Shown piece after piece: positions 7,972-15,654 of a stretch of DNA of 64,000 bases. How positions within the stretch are numbered: the stretch's first letter is position 1; each line of letters starts with the position of its first letter. The notes under the pieces were generated by a model that searched no databases, was not told where the DNA came from, and saw only the letters and a list, made by a program, of their open reading frames with translations. This stretch comes from Nocardioides zhouii (GTDB taxonomy: Bacteria > Actinomycetota > Actinomycetes > Propionibacteriales > Nocardioidaceae). The stretch covers positions 1 through 64,000 of the forward strand of contig NZ_SDWV01000018.1 in the NCBI RefSeq assembly GCF_004137345.1, written 5' to 3'. A program made the translations under genes and the position numbers.

Positions 7972-9054
7972 ATGAATCCGTCGACGGAGCTCCGCACCGG
8001 AGATCCCACCGGCCTGCACCGTGTGCTGGACGACCGAGTCGTGCTGCCGCAGGCCGCACAGCGCCTCGACACCCGCGCCGACCTCTGGCCCGACGAGGTC
8101 AGGGTCCGCGTGGAGAGGCTCAACCTCGACGCGGCGTCGTTCCGCCAGCTCGAGCGCACGCACACGAAGTACGGCGAGACCGACGGGGCCGCCGTACGCG
8201 CCGAGGTGCTCGACATCGTCGCCTCGCGCGGCAAGATGCAGAACCCCGTGACGGGCTCGGGCGGCATGCTCGTCGGCACCGTCGAGGAGGTCGGTCCCGA
8301 CTCCCCGCTCGGCCTCGCGGTCGGCGACCGGGTGGCCACGCTCGTCAGCCTCACGCTGACCCCGCTGGTCATCGAGGACGAGCTCGCGAGCTGGGACGGC
8401 CACAGCGAGCAGGTGCCGTGCGACGGCTACGCCGTGCTCTTCGGCCGCTCCATCGCTGCGGTCATCCCTGACGACCTCGACCCCGCGCTGTCGCTCAGCG
8501 TGATGGACGTGTGCGGCGCACCGGCCCTGACCGCGCGCGTGGTGGGGGAGTACGTCGACCGCGCCACCCTTAATGGGACCAGCGCGCCGACCGTCACCGT
8601 CATCGGTGGTGCGGGCAAGTCCGGCTCGCTGAGCCTGGCCGCCGCCCGTGCCGCGGGCGCGGCGCGCACCATCGGCGTCGTGCCGCACGAGGCCGAGCAC
8701 GACCTGCTCGCCGGAGCCGGCCTCGCCGACGCGGTGACGATCGCCGACGCCCGCGACCCGATCGCGCTGCGCGACGCGGTCAGCGCGGCGGGTGGACCTG
8801 CGGACGTGACCGTCGTCTGCGTCGACGTCCCCGGCTGCGAGGGCGGGGCGATCCTCGCCACCGCGGAGGGCGGCACCGTCATCTTCTTCTCCATGGCCAC
8901 CAGCTTCAGCGCCGCCGCGCTCGGCGCCGAGGGCCTCGCCGCCGACGTCCGGATGCTCGTCGGCAACGGCTACGTCCCCGGTCACGCGGCGTACGCGATG
9001 GAGCTGCTCCGCGCCGACGCCGGCGTCCGCGGACTCTTCGAGCGGAGGCTCTGA
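7972..9054 (+). CDS. kdd: L-erythro-3,5-diaminohexanoate dehydrogenase
   Basis: A 360-aa NAD-dependent dehydrogenase of lysine fermentation. It deaminates 3,5-diaminohexanoate oxidatively to 5-amino-3-oxohexanoate. A GroES-like N-terminal half is followed by a Rossmann half with VIGGAGKSGSLS in place of a standard GxGxxG, as expected for this family. The ATG at 7972 has GAGAAGGA at 7954-7961 upstream. The stop overlaps the kamD start by one base (TGATG), indicating translational coupling. The assignment rests on sequence together with its place directly before kamDE. Confidence 0.9.
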   Translation: MNPSTELRTGDPTGLHRVLDDRVVLPQAAQRLDTRADLWPDEVRVRVERLNLDAASFRQLERTHTKYGETDGAAVRAEVLDIVASRGKMQNPVTGSGGMLVGTVEEVGPDSPLGLAVGDRVATLVSLTLTPLVIEDELASWDGHSEQVPCDGYAVLFGRSIAAVIPDDLDPALSLSVMDVCGAPALTARVVGEYVDRATLNGTSAPTVTVIGGAGKSGSLSLAAARAAGAARTIGVVPHEAEHDLLAGAGLADAVTIADARDPIALRDAVSAAGGPADVTVVCVDVPGCEGGAILATAEGGTVIFFSMATSFSAAALGAEGLAADVRMLVGNGYVPGHAAYAMELLRADAGVRGLFERRL

Positions 9055-10640
9055 TGGCGAAGCGGACCAGCCAGCTCGGCATCGACACCGCCGACGTACG
9101 CCGGGCGCGCACCCTCGCCCGTCAGGTCGGCAAGCCGATCGTCGACCTGGCCACCCAGCACACGACCGTCTCGGTCGAGCGGGCCACGCTGCGCCTGGCG
9201 GGACTCGGCGGCGCCGACCCCGACGGCACGCCGTGGGTCAACCGCCTTGCCGACGCCGTACGCGCCGACGTCGGGCTCGAGCACGGCGTCAGCCTGCCCG
9301 TCTGGGACGCGCTGCTCCGCGGCGAGGCCGACGACCTGCTCACCCTCGCGCAGAAGGCGGCCGCCGGGTCGGTGACGTTCCGGATCCCCGAGGGCCGGGA
9401 CGCGACCCGCGCGACGTCAGCGTCGCGCAAGGCGGTCGGCGCCGGCATCAAGCAGATCGACCGGCAGCGCGCCTCGCGCGAGAAGATGATCGCCAAGATC
9501 GGCGACGCGCCGAGCAAGCCGTGGATCTACCTCATCGTCGCGACCGGCGACATCATGGAGGACATCCCGCAGGCCCAGGCGGCCGCCCGCGAGGGCGCCG
9601 ACGTGATCGCGGTGATCCGCTCCACCGGCCAGTCGCTGCTGGACTTCGTGCCCGAGGGCGCCACCCGTGAGGGGTTCGCCGGCACGTACGCCACCCAGGA
9701 GAACTTCCGCCTGATGCGCGCCGCACTCGACGAGACGTCGCGGGAGCTCGGCCGCTACGTCCGGCTCACCAACTACGCCTCCGGCCTCTGCATGCCGGAG
9801 ATCGCGGCGCTGGCCGGCCTCGAGCGGCTCGACATGATGCTCAACGACTCGATGTACGGGATCCTCTTCCGCGACATCAACCCGATCCGTACGTTCGTCG
9901 ACCAGCGCTTCAGCCGTCAGGTCCACGCCCGCGCCGGAATCATCATCAACACCGGCGAGGACAACTACCTCACCACGGCCGACGCCATCGAGGCCGCGCA
10001 CACGGTGACGACGAGCCAGCTGCTCAACGAGTACTTCGCCAAGGAGGCCGGGCTCGAGGACTGGCAGCTCGGTCTCGGCCACGCCTTCGAGATCGACCCC
10101 GAGGTGCCCGACTCGTTCCGCCTCGAGCTCGCCCACGCGATGCTCGCCCGCGAGCTGTTCCCCGACGCGCCCCTCAAGTGGATGCCTCCGACGCGCCACA
10201 TGACCGGCGACATCTTCAAGGGCTACCTGCTCGACGGCTTCTTCAACCTCGTCGGTGCCCTCACCGGCCAGGGGATCCTGCTCGTCGGGATGATGACCGA
10301 GGCGGTCGTGACGCCGTGGATCTCCGACCGCGACCTCGCCCTGCAGAACGTCCGGTACGTCATGAACGCCGCGGGCAAGCTGCACGAGGACTTCCGGCCC
10401 GCGCCCGACGGCTTCATCGCCAACCGGGCCCGCGAGGTGCTCGGCGAGGCCGTCGCCCTCCTCGAGGAGATCAAGGACGACCGTACGGTCAAGGGCCAGC
10501 CGCCGCTGCTCTCCGCGATCGCGGACGGCACCTTCGGCCTGATGAAGCGGCCGCCCCACAAGGGCCGCGGCCTCGACGGCGTGGCGCGCAAGGCGTCGGA
10601 CTACTACAACCCGGCGACCGAGATCCTGGAGGCGAAGTGA
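9054..10640 (+). CDS. kamD: lysine 5,6-aminomutase, alpha subunit
   Basis: A 528-aa large subunit of the adenosylcobalamin- and PLP-dependent 5,6-aminomutase, which moves the terminal amino group of beta-lysine to give 3,5-diaminohexanoate. The length matches the family (about 515-530 aa). Recognisable conserved stretches are IYLIVATGDIMEDIPQAQ, VIAVIRSTGQSLLDFVPEG and KWMPPTRHMTGD. It is coupled to kdd upstream (TGATG) and to kamE downstream (GTGA overlap at 10637-10640). Confidence 0.95.
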   Translation: MAKRTSQLGIDTADVRRARTLARQVGKPIVDLATQHTTVSVERATLRLAGLGGADPDGTPWVNRLADAVRADVGLEHGVSLPVWDALLRGEADDLLTLAQKAAAGSVTFRIPEGRDATRATSASRKAVGAGIKQIDRQRASREKMIAKIGDAPSKPWIYLIVATGDIMEDIPQAQAAAREGADVIAVIRSTGQSLLDFVPEGATREGFAGTYATQENFRLMRAALDETSRELGRYVRLTNYASGLCMPEIAALAGLERLDMMLNDSMYGILFRDINPIRTFVDQRFSRQVHARAGIIINTGEDNYLTTADAIEAAHTVTTSQLLNEYFAKEAGLEDWQLGLGHAFEIDPEVPDSFRLELAHAMLARELFPDAPLKWMPPTRHMTGDIFKGYLLDGFFNLVGALTGQGILLVGMMTEAVVTPWISDRDLALQNVRYVMNAAGKLHEDFRPAPDGFIANRAREVLGEAVALLEEIKDDRTVKGQPPLLSAIADGTFGLMKRPPHKGRGLDGVARKASDYYNPATEILEAK

Positions 10641-11386
10641 ACCTCATCCGCCCGTACGGCGACACCACCGGCGACGGCATGGTGCAGCTGTCCTTCACCC
10701 TCCCCATCGAGCACTCCAAGGTCGCCGAGGGCGCCGCGGTCCAGCTCGCCAACAAGATGGGCATGGACCCCGCGCTCGTCGTGCACGCCAAGCCGATGGG
10801 GGAGGGCTTCACGTTCTTCGTCGTCTACGGCCGGGTCAACCACCTCGTCGACCCGAGCACGGTCGAGGTCGTCGAGCGCGACTACCCGCTGCTGACGCCC
10901 AAGGAGGCCAACGCCGCGATCAAGCGATCGATGCGCCGCCGCCTGGTCGTGGTGGGCGGATGCATCGGCACCGACGCCCACACCGTCGGCATCGACGCGA
11001 TCCTCAACATCAAGGGCTTCGCGGGCGAGAAGGGCCTCGAGTACTACCGCGAGCTCAAGGTCGTGAACCTCGGCGCGCAGGTCTCGGTGCCGCAGCTCGT
11101 CGAGGCGGCCCGCGAGGAGAAGGCCGACGCCGTCCTCGTCTCCCAGGTCGTCACCCAGCGCGACGCCCACCTGCTCAACACCCGCGAGATGTCGGCGGCC
11201 TTCCGCGAGGCCTACCCGCCCGCCAAGCGCCCGCTCCTCGTCGTCGGCGGTCCACGCTTCGACGAGACCATGGCCGGCGAGCTCGGTGTCGACCGCGTCT
11301 TCACACGGGGTACGACGCCGGGCGAGGTCGCCTCGTTCATCGTGCACCGCCTCACGTCCACCCCGACCACGAAGGAAGCGTCATGA
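10637..11386 (+). CDS. kamE: lysine 5,6-aminomutase, beta subunit (B12-binding)
   Basis: A 249-aa small subunit. The cobalamin motif DxHxxG is present as GTDAHTVGID (D113, H115, G118), so the cofactor binds base-off/His-on. The following Rossmann-like segment contains VVNLGAQVSVPQLVEAA, typical of B12 domains. The GTG start overlaps the kamD stop and the gene overlaps kal by ATGA. The enzyme requires adenosylcobalamin; no cobalamin riboswitch is seen upstream of the operon. Confidence 0.95.
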   Translation: MNLIRPYGDTTGDGMVQLSFTLPIEHSKVAEGAAVQLANKMGMDPALVVHAKPMGEGFTFFVVYGRVNHLVDPSTVEVVERDYPLLTPKEANAAIKRSMRRRLVVVGGCIGTDAHTVGIDAILNIKGFAGEKGLEYYRELKVVNLGAQVSVPQLVEAAREEKADAVLVSQVVTQRDAHLLNTREMSAAFREAYPPAKRPLLVVGGPRFDETMAGELGVDRVFTRGTTPGEVASFIVHRLTSTPTTKEAS

Positions 11387-11793
11387 GCACCAGCCGCGTC
11401 GGCACCGTCGTGACCCACCGTCGCTACGTGCCGTACTCCCACGCCCACTACGCCGGCAACCTGGTCGACGGCGCCTACAGCCTCGCCCTGTTCGGCGACG
11501 TCGCGACCGAGATGTGCATCGTCCTCGACGGCGACGAGGGACTCTTCGCGTCCTACTCCGACGTCCAGTTCAAGGCCCCGGTCCGGGCCGGCGACGTCCT
11601 CGAGATCACGGCCACCCTGGTCAAGGAGGGCACCCGCAGCCGGGTGATGGAGTTCGCCGTCCACGTCATCGGCCGCGGTGCCCCGACGGACGACGCGCCC
11701 GGTGCCGCGGAGGTCCTCGACCCGCCGGTCGTCGCCACCACCGCGACCGGCACCGTGGTCGTACCCCCCGCCCCGGACCGCACCGCGAGCTGA
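11383..11793 (+). CDS. kal: 3-aminobutyryl-CoA ammonia lyase
   Basis: A 136-aa hotdog-fold enzyme that removes ammonia from L-3-aminobutyryl-CoA to give crotonyl-CoA, the last dedicated step of the lysine fermentation route. The core has SHAHYAGNLVDGAYSLALFGDVATE and a thioesterase-like VRAGDVLEITATL. The C-terminal tail is longer and poorly conserved. It overlaps kamE by four bases and ends the operon, with a strong hairpin 3 nt after the stop codon. A gene for the 3-keto-5-aminohexanoate cleavage enzyme (kce) is not in this window. Confidence 0.88.
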   Translation: MSTSRVGTVVTHRRYVPYSHAHYAGNLVDGAYSLALFGDVATEMCIVLDGDEGLFASYSDVQFKAPVRAGDVLEITATLVKEGTRSRVMEFAVHVIGRGAPTDDAPGAAEVLDPPVVATTATGTVVVPPAPDRTAS

Positions 11794-11795
11794 CC

Positions 11796-11824
11796 CTCGG
11801 CGTGTCATCCAGCGACACGCCGAG
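11796..11824 (+). terminator. terminator of the kdd-kamDE-kal operon
   Basis: Arms CTCGGCGTGTC (11796-11806) and GACACGCCGAG (11814-11824) form a perfect 11-bp stem with a 7-nt loop. The sequence CGGCGCAGTTTT follows. Confidence 0.8.
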
Positions 11825-12190
11825 CGGCGCAGTTTTAACGATCCGAGTTTCGGCGTGAACACCCCTCCTTGACCTGCGGTTTCGCGCATTCGTGCAGGTC
11901 ACGCACGTGTTGACACTCCCACTCCCGCGGGGCAGGGTGCGGTCGTCCGCCTGTGCAGCTCGTGGGTGGCGCCTTCGGCAGCGGGAGGTCCGACGTGGGG
12001 TACGCGAAGCCAGCGATGCCCACCGTCCGGCGTCTTGTCGAGCGCGCCCTGCGAGGGCCGGATGCGGGAGGAACCACGGAGCCGTAGACAACTTCGCGCG
12101 ATCGACAGCCAGTCGGTCGCGTGTTGGTCCGAAGCCCCGGCGTTCCTCCCGCACCCTGCAGGCGCTCGTACGTCGGCTACGGTCTGGGAC
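11825..12190. other. long intergenic region before lnt
   Basis: This 366-nt stretch lies between the kal terminator and lnt, and I see no convincing gene in it. A second inverted repeat is present: TGACCTGC (11870-11877) and GCAGGTCA (11894-11901), an 8-bp stem with a 16-nt loop. At the right end TACGGT (12178-12183) sits 7 nt before the lnt GTG and is the probable -10 box. Confidence 0.5.
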
Positions 12191-13732
12191 GTGCCGCTCC
12201 GCTGCCTCGTCGCCCTGGTCGGCGGACTCGTGCTCGCGGCCGCCTTCGAGCCGGTCGGGTTCTCGTGGTTGATGCCTCCCGCGATCGCGGCGCTCGTGCT
12301 GTCCGTCCGCGGCCTGCGCCCGCGCTCCGCCTGGCTGCCGAGCCTGCTCTTCGGCATCACCTTCGCCTACGCCGTGATGGTGTGGATGCGCTCGGTCGGC
12401 ACCGACGCGTGGATCGCCATGTGCGCCCTCGAGGCGTCCTTCTTCGTGCCGCTGGGCGTCGGGCTGGCCTGGAGCATGCGACACCGCGCGTGGCCCCTCT
12501 GGACGGCCCTGTGGTGGGTCGGCGTCGAGACCTGGCGCAGCGGCTTCCCCTTCAGCGGGATGCCATTCGGTCGGCTCGTCTACGCCACCGCGGACACCCC
12601 CTGGGCGGAGTCGCTCCCGTGGATCGGGATGACCGGCGTCAGCCTCCTCGTCGCCCTCACCGGGACGAGCCTCGCCTGGGTGCTGCTGCAGCTGCGCGAC
12701 AGCACCGTCGACCGCACGACGTACGCCGTCGTCGCCGGGCTCGCGGTCGTCACGGTCGCACCCGTCCTCGTGCCGTTCCAGGTCGTCGAGTCCGGCACCA
12801 CCACCGTGGCCGCCGTCCAGGGCAACGTGCCCGGCACGGGCCTCGACGTCGTGGCGCACCACCGCGAGGTGACGGCCAACCACGTCCGGCTCACCGAGGA
12901 GCTCGCGGGAGCGGTGGCGCTGGGGGAGCAGCCCCAGCCCGACTTCGTGGTGTGGCCGGAGAACTCGACGGCCGTCGACCCCTTTACGGACGAGGGCGTC
13001 CACGCCGGCATCATCGCGGCCTCCGACGCGATCGGCGTCCCGGTGCTCGTCGGCGGTGTCTCGGGCGACCCGCTCGACGAGACGCACGTGCTCAACCAGG
13101 GCATCGTCTACCGCCCCGGGCTGGGCAGCGGCGACCGCTACACCAAGCTCCACCCGGTGCCGTACGGCGAGTACATCCCGTTCCGCGGCAGCCTGATCCC
13201 CGCGACGTACGGCAAGCTGACGATGGTCCCGCGCGACATGGTGCGCGGCACCAGCCTCGAGCCGATCCGCATCGGGGACGTCCGCGTGGCCGACGCGATC
13301 TGCTTCGACGTGGCGTACGACGACGGCATCGGTGGCCAGGTGGCGCGCGGCGCCGAGCTGGTGACGGTGCAGACCAGCAACGCGATGTTCAGCCGGACCG
13401 GTCAGCTCGCCCAGCAGTTCGAGATCAGCCGGCTGCGCGCCCAGGAGACCGGGCGCTGGGTGGTCGTCGCGGCCGTCAACGGCATCTCCGGCGTCGTCAG
13501 CCCCGACGGCGAGGTTGTCGCGTCCGTCCCGGCCCGCGGCCAGGAGGTCCTCGTCGAGACCGTCGGGCTGAGCACCACGATCACACCCGCCGTGCGGCTC
13601 GGGGTCTGGCCGGGGCGGCTGGCGCTCGGATTCCTGGTCCTGCACACGGCACTCGTCGCGATCACCTATCGTCGTCGCCGTCACGGCGACCACGCCGTCG
13701 ACCCGATCGTGGAGCGGAGTGACCCAGCGTGA
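12191..13732 (+). CDS. lnt: apolipoprotein N-acyltransferase
   Basis: A 513-aa membrane protein with about six N-terminal transmembrane helices, a periplasmic/extracytoplasmic nitrilase (CN hydrolase) domain and a final C-terminal helix. Catalytic-triad positions are visible as WPENS (Glu), KLHPVPYGEYIPF (Lys) and ICFDVAYD (Cys). It adds the third acyl chain to lipoproteins. The GTG start is probably leaderless (TACGGT at 12178). It overlaps the mannosyltransferase gene by GTGA. The pairing of lnt with ppm1 is known in actinobacteria; in Mycobacterium tuberculosis the two are fused. Confidence 0.92.
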   Translation: MPLRCLVALVGGLVLAAAFEPVGFSWLMPPAIAALVLSVRGLRPRSAWLPSLLFGITFAYAVMVWMRSVGTDAWIAMCALEASFFVPLGVGLAWSMRHRAWPLWTALWWVGVETWRSGFPFSGMPFGRLVYATADTPWAESLPWIGMTGVSLLVALTGTSLAWVLLQLRDSTVDRTTYAVVAGLAVVTVAPVLVPFQVVESGTTTVAAVQGNVPGTGLDVVAHHREVTANHVRLTEELAGAVALGEQPQPDFVVWPENSTAVDPFTDEGVHAGIIAASDAIGVPVLVGGVSGDPLDETHVLNQGIVYRPGLGSGDRYTKLHPVPYGEYIPFRGSLIPATYGKLTMVPRDMVRGTSLEPIRIGDVRVADAICFDVAYDDGIGGQVARGAELVTVQTSNAMFSRTGQLAQQFEISRLRAQETGRWVVVAAVNGISGVVSPDGEVVASVPARGQEVLVETVGLSTTITPAVRLGVWPGRLALGFLVLHTALVAITYRRRRHGDHAVDPIVERSDPA

Positions 13733-14481
13733 GCGTCGAAGGCCTCGGGCGGTGCGTGATGGTGATCCCGACCTACAACGAGGTCGAGAACCTCGAGTGG
13801 ATCGTGGGGCGGCTGCGCGCCGCGCAACCGGGCGTCGACGTGATGGTCGTGGACGACAACAGCCCGGACGGCACGGGGAAGCTGGCCGACCGGATGGCGG
13901 ACGCGGACGCGGCGATCTCTGTCGTGCACCGCACCGAGAAGGCCGGGCTGGGTGCGGCCTACCTCAACGGCTTCGACGTGGCGCTGAAGGCCGGCTACGA
14001 CGTGATCGGCGAGATGGACGCCGACGGCTCCCACCAGCCCGAGCAGCTCCACCTCCTGCTCGACGCGCTGCGCACCGCGGACCTGGTCATCGGCTCGCGC
14101 TACGTGCCCGGCGGGTCGGTGGTCAACTGGCCGCTCCAGCGGCTCGCGCTCTCGCGCGGCGGCAACCTCTACGTGCGCCTGCTCCTCGGCATCAAGGTCA
14201 AGGACGCCACTGCCGGCTTCCGGCTCTTCCGCCGCTCCACGCTGGAGACGATCGACCTTGGATCGGTGCTGTCTACTGGATACGTGTTCCAGACCGACCT
14301 CGCCTACCGCACGGTGACCCGCGGGCTCACCGTCGCGGAGGTGCCGATCGAGTTCATCGAGCGCGAGCGCGGCGACTCCAAGATGAGCGGCCAGGTCGCG
14401 AGCGAGTCGCTCAAGCTGATCACCCGCTGGGGCCTGTCCGAGCGCCGCGCCCGGTTGCGCCGGGGGCGGAACCGGCCATGA
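13729..14481 (+). CDS. ppm1: polyprenol monophosphomannose synthase
   Basis: A 250-aa GT-A glycosyltransferase of family GT2 that makes polyprenyl-phosphate-mannose from GDP-mannose. The N-terminal VIPTYNEVENLEW, the nucleotide-binding VVDDNSPDGTG and the metal-site EMDADGSHQPE are all present. The product donates mannose for lipoglycans and protein O-mannosylation. It has no fused transmembrane Lnt domain; that function is encoded separately just upstream, with a 4-nt overlap. The next gene, fxsA, overlaps by ATGA. Confidence 0.92.
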   Translation: MSVEGLGRCVMVIPTYNEVENLEWIVGRLRAAQPGVDVMVVDDNSPDGTGKLADRMADADAAISVVHRTEKAGLGAAYLNGFDVALKAGYDVIGEMDADGSHQPEQLHLLLDALRTADLVIGSRYVPGGSVVNWPLQRLALSRGGNLYVRLLLGIKVKDATAGFRLFRRSTLETIDLGSVLSTGYVFQTDLAYRTVTRGLTVAEVPIEFIERERGDSKMSGQVASESLKLITRWGLSERRARLRRGRNRP

Positions 14482-15017
14482 GCCACCCGGCCGCACCACG
14501 GCGTACGCCGACCCGCCGTCGCGGGTGGCTACGCCCCGTGCTGGTCGCCGCCTTCGTCCTCATCCCGCTCGCGGAGATCTGGGCGATCCTGCAGGTCGGC
14601 CAGCTCGTCGGTCCGTGGTGGACCATCGCCCTGCTGGTGCTCGACTCGATGATCGGCGCGTGGCTGATCAAGCGCGAGGGCGGCCGCGCGTGGGCCGCGC
14701 TGCGCCAGGCCCTGCAGCAGGGGCGGATGCCGGCGCGCGAGCTCGCCGACGGCGCTCTCATCCTCATCGGTGGCACGCTCATGCTGAGCCCGGGCTTCGT
14801 GCTCGACCTGGCCGGCATCCTGCTGATCCTGCCCTTCACGCGACCCGTCGCCCGGCGGCTGCTCACCTCGGTGGTCGAGCGCCGGCTGGTCGTCGTGCCC
14901 ACCTTCGGTGCCGGGTTCGGACCCGGCTTCGACTCGGGCAGCGCTGGCCCGGGAAATGGCAGACGCCCCGGACCTGGGCCCGAGGGCCCGGTGGTCCGGG
15001 GCGACGTGGTCGAGTGA
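14478..15017 (+). CDS. fxsA: FxsA family membrane protein
   Basis: A 179-aa protein with FxsA-type hydrophobic segments: VLVAAFVLIPLAEIWAIL, WTIALLVLDSMIGAWLI, and two near LMLSPGFVLDLAGILLILP. A Gly/Pro-rich C-terminal tail follows. E. coli FxsA (suppressor of F exclusion) affects phage T7 exclusion by the F plasmid; the normal role is unclear. The ATG at 14478 overlaps the ppm1 stop. It is convergent with rbpA, with a compact hairpin between them. Confidence 0.88.
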   Translation: MSHPAAPRRTPTRRRGWLRPVLVAAFVLIPLAEIWAILQVGQLVGPWWTIALLVLDSMIGAWLIKREGGRAWAALRQALQQGRMPARELADGALILIGGTLMLSPGFVLDLAGILLILPFTRPVARRLLTSVVERRLVVVPTFGAGFGPGFDSGSAGPGNGRRPGPGPEGPVVRGDVVE

Positions 15018-15018
15018 G

Positions 15019-15036
15019 CTGAGCCGGAAGGCTCAG
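15019..15036. terminator. bidirectional hairpin between fxsA and rbpA
   Basis: CTGAGCC (15019-15025), loop GGAA, GGCTCAG (15030-15036): a perfect 7-bp stem. It overlaps the rbpA stop codon (15033-15035) and starts one base after the fxsA stop. Confidence 0.65.
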
Positions 15037-15413
15037 GAGACCCGCTTCTTGCGGTTGGCCCGGTGCAGGTGCGCGGGGCCGATCGCTCCGCCGCGCAGCA
15101 GCTCGAGGCGCTCCTTGAGGATGTCCTCGAGCTCCTTCTCCGAGCGACGCTCCAGGAGCATGTCCCAGTGCGTACGAGCCGGCTTCTCCACCTTGGCCTC
15201 CGGCAGGATGCCGGCGGTGCTGAGTGCCTCCGCCCCACAACGGGGACACTCCCAGTTGGCCGGGATGTCGGCCTCGACCGACATCGTGACCTCGAACTCA
15301 TGGCCCTGCTTGCACAGGTAGCCGACCTGCTGACGAGCAGCGAACTCGATGCCTCGCTCGTCCTCAAAGCTCTGGCCGCCGAGCCTCGCGCCACGCAGTG
15401 TGCGCTCCGCCAC
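15033..15413 (-). CDS. rbpA: RNA polymerase-binding protein RbpA
   Basis: A 126-aa actinobacterial transcription factor that binds RNA polymerase and the principal sigma factor and stabilises open complexes. Hallmarks are the N-terminal AERTLRGARLGGQSFEDERG, the zinc-binding core YLCKQGHEFE ... WECPRCGAEA, and the C-terminal sigma-interaction region THWDMLLERRSEKELEDIL. The GTG at 15413 has GGAGGT 7 nt upstream; the longer frame to 15443 is unlikely. A SigR-type promoter lies 120-145 nt upstream. Confidence 0.95.
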   Translation of the reverse strand: MAERTLRGARLGGQSFEDERGIEFAARQQVGYLCKQGHEFEVTMSVEADIPANWECPRCGAEALSTAGILPEAKVEKPARTHWDMLLERRSEKELEDILKERLELLRGGAIGPAHLHRANRKKRVS

Positions 15414-15533
15414 CGTGCCCACCTCCGTTTGGGTTGCTGACACCCGTTGTTGTGTTTCGGGTAAAGGTGAGACGGACCAAACGGTGATCCGTGACGCCGC
15501 TCGTGACGGCGCGGCCCGCCTCTATGATCTTTC

Positions 15534-15559
15534 AACCGTAGCGGGGCAGCCCACATTCC
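15534..15559 (-). promoter_or_regulatory. SigR/SigH-type promoter of rbpA
   Basis: On the minus strand GGAAT (15559-15555) is followed after exactly 18 nt by GTT (15536-15534). This fits the actinobacterial thiol-oxidative-stress sigma factor consensus GGAAT-N18/19-GTT. From memory, rbpA is a SigR target in Streptomyces coelicolor. It leaves a leader of about 115 nt before the rbpA GTG. Confidence 0.7.
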
Positions 15560-15654
15560 ACGGATTCGCTGAGCGTGGACAGGCCGCTCAGGCGGGGTGA
15601 ACTTCACCCTCAAGGGTGCAGTGCGCCGCGGTTACGCCGCAGAAAACGTGTGGG

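Noticed and set aside
11834..12077. Short minus-strand frames in the kal-lnt gap
   Set aside because: No ribosome site, no family, and composition like a shadow frame.
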